This document shows, piece by piece, positions 52,701-62,769 of a stretch of 64,000 nucleotides of DNA (positions are counted from its first letter, which is position 1; every line of letters begins with the position of its first letter). Origin of the DNA: Labia minor (taxonomy: Eukaryota; Arthropoda; Insecta; Dermaptera; Spongiphoridae); NCBI GenBank assembly GCA_963082975.1, contig OY720344.1, positions 76,744,053 through 76,808,052 on the forward strand, given 5' to 3'. Under the pieces are notes generated by a model that was not told where the DNA came from, made no database searches, and saw nothing but the letters and a program-made list of their open reading frames with translations. Position numbers and translations under genes: made by a program.

Positions 52701-53896
52701 GCATTTAAATATGTCAGAATAAAAGATTCCTCGGTTAACTATTAAAATCTTAAGATCTTCAGTCTTTTTACTAAATTATATTAATAGGAAAATTTCACAT
52801 AGCATTTTTAATCAACGGATTAAAAACAAAATAGATAATTTGTTATTAAATAGTCATGTAAAAAAAATTATATTTTATTTTTCTTATAATTAATCTTTCT
52901 ATAATAACTCCAATAAGTTATTTAATTACCATTTAAAATTTAAATTAATTTTTAAATTGCTGAATTATTTTATTTTCTAAAAACAATTTTAATATAATAA
53001 CTCACTAAAAAATATAACATTTAAAATATATATAGAACTTATATTTAATATTGTTAAAATAATTGTTTAAATATTTTTATAATTTTCTTTTTCTTTTTTT
53101 ACAGGTTAAATCAGAGATGAATCAACTTGAAATACGTTTAGATCGAGACGTTTTAGGTGAATCTAGGGAAAGTTGTGGAATGTTTTCATATTTAAAAGAG
53201 CCAACGAATCTAAAACCGTTTTTTATAATAAGTGTTATAAGTATCCTCCAACTATTGGCTGGCACATTTTTAGTGATATTTTATGCGGTAGATATTATCG
53301 AATCCGCTACAGAAGGAGATGCAATTTTAGATAAATTCAGTGTTGCGGTTTGTACGGGAATAATTCGGTTAATATTCACAGTTATTGCTTGCGTTTTCCT
53401 AAAAACAATTAATCGACGAACCGACTCCTTATTATCAATGATAGGATCTGGAATAAGTGCTGGGATATTAAGTATATATTTATATTGCAAAACCTATTCA
53501 CCTGATTCATTCCCATTAACATCTTATGATACTTGGTTTGTCTATGCCATTATTATGATATTTGTTGCTGCTAACACCGTTTGTTTCTTTTTATTGATTG
53601 GTGTTTTAATAGCGGAATTTTTTCCAGCAAAAACACGAGGGACATTAGGTGGTTATATAACAGGGGGTTATAATTTCTTATTATTTGGTCTTTCAAAAGT
53701 ATATCCAGCCACTGAATCAATAATTGGTACAGAAGGTGTGTTTCTTATATTTGCTCTAGCATCCCTATTAGCTGCCTTATTTGTTTATATATTTTTACCA
53801 GAATCTAAAGGGAAATCTTTGGAAGAGATTGAAGATTATTTTTCAGGGAATAATTGGACGTGGTTAGGTAGAAACAAGTCAAGAGATAAAAGATGA
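17393..53896 (+). CDS. Facilitated trehalose/sugar transporter (Tret1-like, MFS), 5 exons seen
   Basis: Spliced model: 17393-17531, 19368-19503, 47220-47428, 51134-51403, 53105-53896; 514 codons readable, 5' exon missing. All junctions have AG acceptors and GT donors (mostly gtaagt or gtaatt), and phases agree throughout. The product is a 12-helix plasma-membrane carrier of the SLC2-like sugar porter family, expected to move trehalose or hexose down its gradient. Signatures: 'GMMSDRLGRK' (loop 2-3, about residues 107-116), 'GRIFAGLSVG', 'GELSEPHVRG', 'PESPVWLLRKGR' after helix 6, and C-terminal 'LPESKGKSLEEIEDYF'. Length fits the family (about 480-550). Introns are 1.8, 27.7, 3.7 and 1.7 kb. 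Trehalose specificity is inferred from resemblance to insect Tret1; several paralogues exist in insects. The stop is TGA at 53894-53896. Confidence 0.9.
17560..17890 (+). repeat. Dispersed repeat copy in transporter intron 1
   Basis: Fullest copy of the family also seen at 1815-2340. It contains 'caaaatgaaaatctatcctg', 'aatcggagcaatacaaaag', 'ccattgaaatat' and a terminal run of GACAGA units (17842-17861) where the upstream copy has 'gaacagactgacc'. It starts only about 30 bp after the exon A donor. No frame or recognised ends. Confidence 0.65.
19368..19503 (+). CDS. Transporter exon B (transmembrane helix 1)
   Basis: Acceptor 'tatgtgtag', donor 'gtaagtt'. It encodes 45 codons plus one base. 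'GSLFILAAAAGMPIGFSAML' is helix 1, followed by an extracellular loop ending 'DDEIGSWI', which matches the family's 'E.SWIxS' start of helix 2. The local GC content is clearly higher than the surrounding intron. Confidence 0.88.
19743..19850 (+). repeat. Short foldback repeat with AACGTTTCGACTGC core
   Basis: Inverted ends 'taaagggatttttattaata' and 'ttattaataaaagtccctt' enclose about 65 bp containing 'ccacatatt' and 'acaacgtttcgactgc'. A second copy in the opposite orientation lies at 62236-62345, where the ends are 'taagggaattttgta' and its complement. The class is unknown. Confidence 0.6.
20000..22190. other. Intron 2, part without recognised features
   Basis: AT-rich intronic DNA. A higher-GC patch at about 20470-20610 has no readable frame of note. 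Confidence 0.45.
22195..22380 (-). pseudogene. Non-LTR reverse transcriptase relic
   Basis: Minus-strand frame from about 22379 down to 22200 reading 'IKIKIYNKFIFPIILYECEAW', then 'SISLEDESKFRVLENRILRS'. This matches the block after the reverse transcriptase core in RTE/CR1-like elements (K..L....ILYGCEAW...ExxxxLxxxExRILRRI). Upstream and downstream text has decayed. It may belong to the same family as the relic at 12700-12962. Confidence 0.6.
22400..24950. other. Intron 2, no gene recognised
   Basis: AT-rich DNA with a (AT)n run at 23938-23964, a TTAA repeat near 24208-24225 and a perfect palindrome GTTGTTAC-c-GTAACAAC near 23538. A purine-rich patch at 24250-24440 has broken frames only. 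Confidence 0.45.
25053..25122 (+). other. Candidate alternative first coding exon of the transporter
   Basis: ATG at 25053 opens a 23-codon frame plus one base that stops at a consensus GTAAGT donor (25123-25128). The peptide 'SPLQRNDNLLLSEKEG' is polar and resembles the N-terminal tail in exon A ('QPLPQIGKKGLLLTDKDH'). The phase matches the next transporter acceptor at 47220. Spliced directly, the product would lack helix 1, so either another exon is missing or the resemblance is chance. Confidence 0.25.
25331..26045 (+). repeat. GC-richer repeat with two 'accggaagtg' motifs
   Basis: About 715 bp of markedly higher GC than its surroundings. It contains repeated 'aaatttggtac/gcat' blocks, 'aaaatcggttaaccggaagtg' (25849-25871) and 'ctaccggaagtgacattttacctata' (split near 26008). 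Wording and spacing resemble the ACCGACCGACG family core without its ends. It begins with a palindrome-like 'gcgcactgcagtgcgc'. No continuous ORF. Probably a degraded transposon. Confidence 0.55.
26387..27370. repeat. Near-1-kb foldback (inverted repeat)
   Basis: The left arm from 26387 (atctaatcaaaaac...) to about 26760 and the right arm from 27370 back to about 27002 are almost perfect reverse complements (about 370 bp each); the identical 65-residue translation of both arms shows this. The loop (26760-27000) holds a third, partial copy in the right-arm orientation. The same unit recurs singly at 30349-30800, and its outer 110 bp at 33610-33715. The internal frame, HFKIIHNHFYQQPD..., is a property of the repeat and has no known family. 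Confidence 0.85.
27700..28430. other. Intron 2, AT-rich
   Basis: Contains a short tandem duplication of 'caactttggacgccatttt..' (27940-27990) and nothing else recognised. Confidence 0.45.
28433..28700. other. GC-balanced non-coding island in intron 2
   Basis: About 270 bp of mixed composition within DNA that is otherwise strongly AT-rich. All frames are interrupted, and I see no transposon ends or repeat partner in the window. It could be a regulatory element of the transporter or an old insertion. Function is not shown. Confidence 0.3.
29155..29596 (+). pseudogene. TE-associated ORF (LNDLVRDLGLTK family), truncated
   Basis: The plus-strand frame runs to TGA at 29594-29596. The credible part begins near 29163 with 'SYPNLPSGIRPVGHS', then an acidic stretch, then 'FTQIELNDLVRDLGLTKEKA' and 'ELLGSRLKEKNLL'. 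I recall this domain from many unannotated repeat proteins in spiders, aphids and other arthropods, where it continues into a longer protein ('..YFxxE..LVYC..I'). Here 'KYFKQEE' is followed by a basic 28-residue tail, so the middle is deleted. The role of the family is unknown to me. The ATG at 29093 probably lies outside the repeat. Confidence 0.6.
30349..30800 (+). repeat. Single copy of the foldback unit
   Basis: Matches the left arm of 26387-27370, starting 'atcaaaaacatacctgtt' and running through 'cttggcaggtt' (about 30715). A short inverted block then ends 'cgaaaacctgccaagttc' at about 30790. It carries 'cactacacgccac' where one arm has 'cacgccac', the same variant as the loop copy at 26950. 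Confidence 0.8.
31159..31433 (+). mobile_element. tRNA-derived SINE with T-rich tail
   Basis: Head of about 72 bp looks like a tRNA gene: an A-box-like 'tgggtgtgcgggtagcg' (31168-31184) and a B-box-like 'gggtgcagtcccgg' (31211-31224). The unique body runs to 'ccttgcgtaggacgtac' and then a T-rich tail (31434-31452). It shares most of its length with the minus-strand copy at 3265-3533. Pol III transcription is inferred from the boxes and the oligo-T end. Confidence 0.8.
31671..31756 (-). pseudogene. Mariner 3' end fragment
   Basis: 'TACGAGGGCAGGTCATAAG' at 31671 looks like a mariner terminal repeat. The minus strand just inside it encodes the last residues of a mariner transposase before a stop, followed by the usual AT-rich 3' leader. 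The rest of the element is missing, cut at about 31757 by hAT-like sequence. Confidence 0.5.
31757..31890 (+). repeat. hAT-like terminal fragment
   Basis: 'ataggttcccaaaagttgg' followed by 'acccctcggggtc' and 'gggtccacgg' resembles the CAGTGGTTCCCAAAGTGGGG ends of a widespread hAT group. I found no matching right end or target duplication. Confidence 0.4.
31900..33060. other. Intron 2, AT-rich
   Basis: No gene recognised. A less AT-rich patch at about 32330-32570 has no frame of interest. Confidence 0.45.
33065..33369 (+). mobile_element. Internally deleted mariner (305 bp)
   Basis: Ends TGAGGGTG (33065) and CCACCCTCG (33369) are inverted repeats flanked by TA on both sides. Inside are shifted frames of a mariner transposase: 'AERVGNILHNHLNM', then 'LTLDQKLLRKTISTDNPNEF' and 'FFRRFI', the region just before the first catalytic Asp. 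The catalytic domain is deleted. Confidence 0.75.
33435..33720 (-). repeat. Helitron-like 3' terminus joined to foldback-family sequence
   Basis: On the minus strand a GAGCGCC-gaa-GGCGCTC hairpin is followed about 10 nt later by CTAG and then T, an exact Helitron 3' end. Upstream on that strand is a 'gggggcggagccccc' palindrome and then the outer 110 bp of the foldback unit (33610-33715). No helicase or Rep sequence is present, so this looks like a non-autonomous copy. Its 5' TC end was not found. Confidence 0.6.
33720..33960 (-). repeat. C/T-rich retroelement-like fragment
   Basis: Pyrimidine-rich on the plus strand. On the minus strand a 'RETSGGRPRTK'-like string resembles the GRP-rich end of non-LTR polyproteins. 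'ggtcttccaccggatgtttccctatcggtttc' is echoed at 61600-61640. All frames are broken. Confidence 0.35.
34007..34070 (+). repeat. hAT-like left end
   Basis: 'tagggtgaccaaacgtcccg' followed by 'gtcccaaaa..cgggacaccct' resembles a common hAT terminus. A possible degenerate partner, 'ggttacctta', ends at 34884, but the flanks do not match, so only the left end is called. Confidence 0.35.
34675..34705. repeat. (TA)n microsatellite
   Basis: About 31 bp of TA dinucleotides. The preceding 'gggagagagagag' makes a compound repeat. Confidence 0.9.
35345..36210 (+). pseudogene. Gag-like polyprotein relic of an LTR-type retroelement
   Basis: A series of plus-strand frames. 35390-35623 is a Cys-containing segment. 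35623-35823 includes 'FEQAPNPRKWLSFFENGS'. In a shifted frame after 35825 'ALRFFLIGSAITWYETNL' follows, then 'YLGGSLIDYSQRK' (about 35980) and 'MSIEDLFDAFRKLDSVYMKK' (36126-36185). I recognise this order from gag-like proteins of insect retroelements ('NPxxWLxxFE..', 'FLxGxxxxWY', 'F.GSLLDYA.KKE', 'EDLFxxxxKL'). At least four frameshifts. No protease, RT or LTRs seen. It is not a functional gene. Confidence 0.6.
36260..37945. other. Intron 2, AT-rich
   Basis: No recognised feature. Confidence 0.5.
37951..38728 (-). mobile_element. Mariner element with TA duplication, decayed
   Basis: 778 bp with inverted ends CCACTGTG (37951) and CACAGTGG (38728), each flanked by TA. The minus strand encodes a damaged DD34D transposase: 'GDETWIYAYDPE' (first catalytic Asp, near 38560), linker 'PSKQSCKRSR', then frames with 'ENQGHFEFSLMHYELLPE' and a C-terminal region running towards 37990. 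Several shifts and stops. The N-terminal DNA-binding part is short or missing. Confidence 0.85.
39090..39225 (+). pseudogene. hAT transposase C-terminal dimerisation domain
   Basis: 'LTSVESERAFSAAGYICTKI' followed by 'LDDETLDSLCF' is the classic hAT C-terminal dimerisation region (family: xxSExxFSxxGxxxxxxRxxLxxxxxxxLxxL). It is cut at 39225 by the ACCGACCGACG repeat, after which translation runs into tetranucleotide repeat ('SVRPSVRP'). Only about 45 residues remain. Confidence 0.82.
39225..40146 (+). repeat. ACCGACCGACG-family repeat, copy 2 (expanded)
   Basis: Largest of the five copies. It has the full left end (ACCGACCGACGATAG, 'acaccaaatttcacatgtgg', 'cacgaatcatgcattttctt'), a CCGT core, a threefold tandem expansion (39350-39775), 'tgacgtca' motifs near 39925-39950 and the right end with the GACCTG/CAGGTC hairpin. 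Insertion into the hAT coding tail dates it after that element. Confidence 0.85.
39350..39775 (+). repeat. Tandem repeat, 3 units of about 138-142 bp
   Basis: 'tatagatgtgtacagcc' occurs at 39381, 39523 and 39661, each preceded by a run of CCGT and followed by 'accgattttgatgaaatttgg' and 'ccggaaaccggaagtgg'. The units are almost identical and differ mainly in the number of CCGT tetramers. This is a recent local amplification, since the other copies of the family have one unit. Confidence 0.9.
40280..40841 (-). mobile_element. Mariner derivative, N- and C-termini joined
   Basis: 562 bp with inverted repeats of about 28 bp, CTACTAGGGTCAAAAAGTTC and its complement, with TA at both outer edges. 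The minus strand encodes the transposase start (CAATG near 40645) 'MSSLEQRGNIKFCVLLEKSP', then 'KKTAVYEWHKRFRDGR' (helix-turn-helix part). After a frameshift it jumps to the C-terminal tail ('VIENATERLKELSKNGFQEC', 'RWNKCVDAGGEYFEGK' and a stop). The whole catalytic domain is deleted. Good TIRs and few other defects suggest it was mobilised in trans fairly recently. Confidence 0.9.
41601..42241 (-). repeat. ACCGACCGACG-family repeat, copy 3
   Basis: Same family on the minus strand: hairpin end at 41603-41640, 'tgacgtca'-type sites near 41780-41810, 'ccacttccggtttccgg' at 41965-41981, the tetranucleotide core now as GGAC/AGAC units (42082-42122), and the end 'ctatcgtcggtcggt' at 42241. Confidence 0.85.
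42250..43330. other. Intron 2, no gene recognised
   Basis: AT-rich DNA, with a mixed-composition patch at 42510-42560 containing an ACCC-acgtc-GGGT palindrome and nothing clearly coding. Confidence 0.45.
43338..43838 (+). repeat. ACCGACCGACG-family repeat, copy 4 (diverged)
   Basis: Begins ACCGACCGACGATAG and keeps 'caccaaatttcacatgtgg' and 'ccggaaaccggaagtgg'-like text (here 'tcggaaaccggaagtgg', 43586). The right half is replaced by AT-rich DNA until 'gtcggtcggttctgtgcatgg' at 43806. The tetranucleotide core is reduced. It is the oldest-looking copy. Confidence 0.7.
44090..44340. other. GC-balanced non-coding island in intron 2
   Basis: About 250 bp of mixed composition with a GAGA tract (44180-44193) and a CAACTTC...GAAGTTG stem at 44223-44246. 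No frame, no repeat partner in the window. A GAGA tract plus non-repeat status would suit an enhancer, but nothing proves it. Confidence 0.3.
45244..45875 (+). repeat. ACCGACCGACG-family repeat, copy 5
   Basis: Nearly full-length. The left end is slightly mutated (CAGACTGACGATAG). It contains a TCCG core (45366-45390), 'ccggaaaccggaagtgg' at 45492, a 'tgacgtca' site near 45657 and the complete right hairpin end at 45836-45872. A small 'atttattatttatg' insertion occurs near 45735. Confidence 0.85.
45880..47215. other. Intron 2, 3' part, AT-rich
   Basis: No gene recognised. Ends in the pyrimidine-rich acceptor tract (ttttctcttatttattttgttttcag). Confidence 0.5.
47220..47428 (+). CDS. Transporter exon C (helices 2-4)
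   Basis: Acceptor 'ttttcag', donor 'gtaatt'. Completes the codon split with exon B (g|TG, Val) and encodes 69 further residues. 'SVHSLSTPIGAFVSG' is helix 2, 'MMSDRLGRKTTL' the MFS signature loop, 'VIPFLLGWLLIGFAF' helix 3 and 'LGRIFAGLSVGILAAP' helix 4. Very close to insect Tret1 in pattern. Confidence 0.93.
47505..47605. repeat. C/T-rich dispersed fragment
   Basis: 'aaccacctgctccaagaatcctgagc' through 'cctctcccatctctcccac' recurs at 61490-61570 and, more weakly, at 51535-51620. No function seen. Probably retroelement debris. Confidence 0.5.
47700..49340. other. Intron 3, AT-rich
   Basis: Only a short ATTAC pentamer repeat (48820-48844) was noted. Confidence 0.5.
49358..50528 (+). mobile_element. 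hAT transposon remnant with perfect 8-bp TSD
   Basis: 1171 bp in transporter intron 3. Inverted ends CAGGGCTTCGAACCG (49358) and CGGTTCGAAGCCCTG (ending 50528) are flanked by identical ATAATTCG duplications (49350-49357 and 50529-50536). Subterminal regions on both sides are packed with 'aaccgaaaaccg' motifs, likely transposase-binding repeats. It holds a transposase C-terminus only. Exact duplications suggest a fairly recent insertion compared with other elements here. Confidence 0.92.
49760..50074 (+). pseudogene. hAT transposase C-terminal fragment
   Basis: Open frame whose core 'NKIAMVVLGDTATQVSVERA' and 'FSGLKFILRDNRNSLNENIL' is the hAT C-terminal dimerisation domain, ending shortly after 'EDILIIRG'. 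The catalytic DDE part and BED zinc finger are absent, so it is a deletion derivative that would depend on a full-length relative. The visible start at 49811 is arbitrary. Confidence 0.88.
50540..51100. other. Intron 3, 3' part
   Basis: AT-rich, nothing recognised before the acceptor 'tctaattttcag'. Confidence 0.5.
51134..51403 (+). CDS. Transporter exon D (helices 5-6 and central loop)
   Basis: Ninety codons in phase 0 between 'attttcag' and 'gtacca'. 'VYLGELSEPHVRGILSG' is the conserved loop 4-5, followed by helix 5 ('FIAYSVGILCVYMLG') and helix 6 ('LVAFIAVSLPVISTLVLFFF'). 'PESPVWLLRKGR' is the sugar-transporter signature, and 'ALLWLRGGD' begins the central cytoplasmic loop. Confidence 0.93.
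51490..51660. repeat. C/T-rich dispersed fragment
   Basis: 'gcaactacattactccaaacttccataacctgag' (51540-51573) and the following pyrimidine-rich text are diverged from 47520-47605 and 61490-61570. The frame at 51468-51671 is a repeat artefact. Confidence 0.4.
51680..53080. other. Intron 4, AT-rich
   Basis: A slightly GC-richer patch at 52190-52290 has a short frame of no recognisable family. Nothing else supported. Confidence 0.4.
53105..53896 (+). CDS. Transporter exon E (helices 7-12 and C-terminus)
   Basis: The last coding exon: 263 codons plus TGA. It starts after 'tttttacag'. A charged loop 'KSEMNQLEIRLDRDVLGES' leads to helix 7 ('AGTFLVIFYAVDIIE', matching Tret1 SGTYLVVFYAVDI). Further helices follow, with 'KTINRRTDSLLSMIGSG' (loop 8-9 signature), 'IAEFFPAKTRGTLGG' (loop 10-11) and the terminal 'LPESKGKSLEEIEDYF'. 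It is uninterrupted and well preserved. Confidence 0.95.
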   Translation, partial: VKSEMNQLEIRLDRDVLGESRESCGMFSYLKEPTNLKPFFIISVISILQLLAGTFLVIFYAVDIIESATEGDAILDKFSVAVCTGIIRLIFTVIACVFLKTINRRTDSLLSMIGSGISAGILSIYLYCKTYSPDSFPLTSYDTWFVYAIIMIFVAANTVCFFLLIGVLIAEFFPAKTRGTLGGYITGGYNFLLFGLSKVYPATESIIGTEGVFLIFALASLLAALFVYIFLPESKGKSLEEIEDYFSGNNWTWLGRNKSRDKR

Positions 53897-53911
53897 ATAG
53901 TAAAATACTAT

Positions 53912-53917
53912 AATAAA
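53912..53917 (+). terminator. Candidate poly(A) signal of the transporter
   Basis: AATAAA 16 bp after the stop codon. Other AATAAA hexamers downstream (for example near 54098) are possible too, and the second would overlap the enolase 3' UTR. Confidence 0.35.
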
Positions 53918-54034
53918 TAATGAAGTATTTATAATACAACTCATTTATTTATCTAATATTTTTGTAAATATATGTGAATATTTTTTATATATAAAAAACT
54001 AATGCCTTCTTTAAGATTAACTGGCAAATTTGTA

Positions 54035-54040
54035 TTTATT
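54035..54040 (-). terminator. Candidate poly(A) signal of enolase
   Basis: TTTATT on the plus strand, that is AATAAA on the minus strand, about 230 nt past the enolase stop codon. It lies within 140 bp of the transporter stop, so the two 3' UTRs could overlap. Confidence 0.35.
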
Positions 54041-54268
54041 TTATTTTAGAAAAATATTGATTTTTGTAAAAAGAATAAAAATTTATCTATATTTATAAAT
54101 AAAATATTTGAATACTTTTTTTAAATTATTATTTTTAATCCTATATATATATATTATCAATTTATAGAGTTGGGAAAATTTACAATAGAAGTTGACTAAT
54201 TTATATTATTTCTGTATGTTAAGAGGATTCTCAACTTTAATGGTCCCCTGTTATGTTATTTCTATTAA

Positions 54269-60010
<5,742 letters not shown>

Positions 60011-60218
60011 CATTCCCGACCTCTAATTTCCACCACCGATTTAAAACGTTGATATATTTATTATCTATTAATCAAAATAAAAAAGTTTAATTGTTTATTA
60101 TTATTATTATTGTCTATTTATTCAAGGTGGCTGTGATGTGTACATCTATTTAGCACGTGGTTTATGAATATTTAATCTATCTTTATGATATATATATAAT
60201 CATCTCAAATTTAAATAA

Positions 60219-60262
60219 TCTCTCTCTCTCTCTCTCTCTCTAAATATATATATATATATATA
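60219..60262. repeat. Compound (TC)n-(TA)n microsatellite
   Basis: About 23 bp of TC followed by about 18 bp of TA. Confidence 0.9.
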
Positions 60263-60558
60263 TTATTAAAAATTAGTTTATATTATTATAAGTGAATTCT
60301 CAAGTAAATTTCTTTAAATTTATTATTTATTATTCATGTTGTATATTATAATAATTTAAATGTAATGTCTGATCAATTTAAGAAATTAATTTTTATTTTA
60401 TTTTATAGCGTTTGACTTTTTTAATTATTTTAGAATTTACAAATAATTTAACCTATTATTTATTATTAATAAATAAATACACATATACTTGACATAATAA
60501 TAAAATTAACATAAAAAAATTGTATAACTAAATTATATTAGATCTATATACATATATA

Positions 60559-60768
60559 TGTTACGGTAAATGTACACTCTTGGGAAATGTACACTTTTAC
60601 CATGTTCACATTTACCAAAACGACATGGTCATTGTAAGTTGAGTGTACTTTTCCCTTATTTGAAATCGTAAATGTTGGTTGAATGCACATTACCCAAACG
60701 AGGAGGTAAATATACACATTTACCGAAAAATGTGTATATTTGCCTCAATATGTACTTTTACGGTAACA
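60559..60768. mobile_element. MITE of about 210 bp
   Basis: Inverted ends TGTTACGGTAAATGTACA (60559) and GTACTTTTACGGTAACA (ending 60768). Inside are several direct and inverted repeats of 'aaatgtacac', 'gtaaat' and 'tttacc', so it would fold extensively. Flanks are 'atata' on both sides, too simple to define a duplication. The superfamily is undetermined. Confidence 0.65.
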
Positions 60769-61439
60769 TAATATATATCAATATTAATTTTATTAAAAAG
60801 ATTCTTTAATTGATGAAATTTTCTTAATTAAGAAAAAAATAATTAATATTAATCAGATAAAATTAATATAGTAATATTTGTCTATTATTAATCAATATTT
60901 TTGCTAATAATAATTTTTACTTAATAAGAAAAAAATAAAAATTGATTTTGTAGCTGAAATTTTATACAAATATTTATAAAATCAATTTTTCGAATTTCTA
61001 TCTTATTTAAATGTTATTTAAAATTATCATATACAAAATGAATCTTATATAACAAATTATAATTATTTATTTTATTGATAAATAATTATTATCATCGTTG
61101 AAAAAATTGATTAAATTACAAATTGAGATAACATTTCAGCTCATTTATTTTTTATGGGTAAACATTTGTAAGATAAATTATTTTAATTTTTCTTAAATTA
61201 TTATTGTGATTAATAAATAGTTTTACAAAAGAGATGAATAAAGAGAATAATAATTTTATTTTTTAATTCTATAAATATATAATCAGTTTACACTCAATGA
61301 TGTGCAACAATATTCACCCAAGAAAATTTTGCCTTTATAAAATAAAATTTGAATTTGAATGGTATATCGCTGACTTTAATTATCTGAATGTGATATAAAT
61401 TATTCAATTAAATCATTACAGTATAAAATTTGTCATGCA

Positions 61440-61640
61440 TTATTTTATAAATTGTATTAGGTAGCTATCGATCTCAAAAATTCTTGATCCCAACAACCAC
61501 ATTGCTCCAAGTATCCCTATCCTGAGCTACATTCACTCAACTCCTATTTTCTCCCATCTCTCTCACACCTCTTCCTATTCACTCACCCATCGTTCGTTGG
61601 TCTTCCAACCAGACGTTTCCCACACGGTTTCCCCACAAAT
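61440..61640. repeat. C/T-rich dispersed fragment
   Basis: Shares 'accacattgctccaag' to 'ctcccatctctctcac' with 47520-47605, and 'ggtcttccaaccagacgtttcc' with 33775-33795. Linking the two suggests they are parts of one longer element, possibly a non-LTR retrotransposon read on the minus strand. Confidence 0.5.
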
Positions 61641-61917
61641 ATATTTTTCGCTAGTCTTTCTTCACTCATTCATATTTTAGGTATACTATATGCTTAAATG
61701 AATATGTACTTATTTTGAAATTATAATTAATTTATTTAAAATCATATATAAAAAGTTTGGATAAATTATTTGTAAAAATAAAACAAATGAAAATTCTAAT
61801 AATAATAATTGAAAAAAAAAAAAATTAATCTAAAAAAATAATTTTTTATTTAATCATGAATAACTTAGAAATGTTTATATATAGATTAAAGAAAATTTAA
61901 AAATATTTCTTAAAGAA

Positions 61918-62115
61918 ATTGCCCCTTGGTGCACAATATGCGATATGAGTCACAGTTGATCATGTTCTTGTCGAATGCTCATCGTATTCATCGGCAAGAA
62001 AATCATGTATAATTGAAAATTTGAATATCAAGGATCTATTAGGAAAGGTTGAAAATTTTGAGAATTTATTTAAGTTTCTTGATAGGATATTAAATTGTTA
62101 TATAAAATATGGTAT
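61918..62115 (+). pseudogene. Non-LTR retrotransposon C-terminal relic
   Basis: 'CTICDMS' in one frame and then, after a one-base shift, 'VTVDHVLVECSSYSSARKS' form the Cys/His knuckle C-x2-C...H-x4-C found at the end of Jockey-like ORF2 (compare 6783-7250). 'LNIKDLLGKVENFENLFKFL' and 'DRILNCYIKYG' follow as the family's usual tail. Upstream parts are missing: a 5'-truncated copy. Confidence 0.65.
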
Positions 62116-62235
62116 TTATTTATTTATTTATTAACTAGTTATTTGTAATTGTTGTTTTTGCTGTTATTATTTATTATATAGTTATTGTTATTAGATATTA
62201 AATTATTAAAGCTTTGGTAGCTGTTTTTATTTATA

Positions 62236-62345
62236 AGGGAATTTTGTACGATTGCTACTTCTGCAATCGAAACGTTGTGTATTTTTTGAATAAATTTACA
62301 ATAACAAATATCAATATGTGGTTTTATTTACAAAATTCCCTTATA
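62236..62345 (-). repeat. Short foldback repeat, second copy
   Basis: 'taagggaattttgta' (62237) and 'tacaaaattccctta' (ending about 62344) are inverted ends. The core 'gcaatcgaaacgttgtg' is the complement of the 19743-19850 core. Opposite orientation to that copy. Confidence 0.6.
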
Positions 62346-62760
62346 GTTATTATTATTATTTTTTATTATTATAAATTCTAGCCATGTTTAATGGGGACCC
62401 CTTTACAATCACTTATTTCAGCGGTGATATTTTCTTATTATTTATTAAACTATTTATTTATTTATTCTCTATTTTGTTTATTAATTAGTTATTTATTGAA
62501 TAGATAGATTTTGGGCTAAAAGAAAAATTCATTCTTTCTAGGTGATCTACACAGGGAGCGTTGAGTCTGGCACAATGGAATCGGTCAGGAATCAGTAATT
62601 TACTGTTTGCTTGGCTGTGCCCCGGTGAAGAAGATTAAATTCTCCCTGTAGGGAATGCTTAGACAGAAATGAGAATAATCATGTACGATGGATGATTTTT
62701 TTAAGGCTCAAATGGCTGTAGTTGCTGAGGTGCCTCGAACTTCAAATAATAATAATAATT
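62346..62760 (+). other. Possible retroelement 3' tail with AAT repeat
   Basis: A patch of balanced composition (62540-62740) ending 'gaacttcaaataataataataa' looks like the 3' UTR of a non-LTR element with a short trinucleotide tail. No protein evidence. Confidence 0.3.
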
Positions 62761-62769
62761 TAAAAATAA

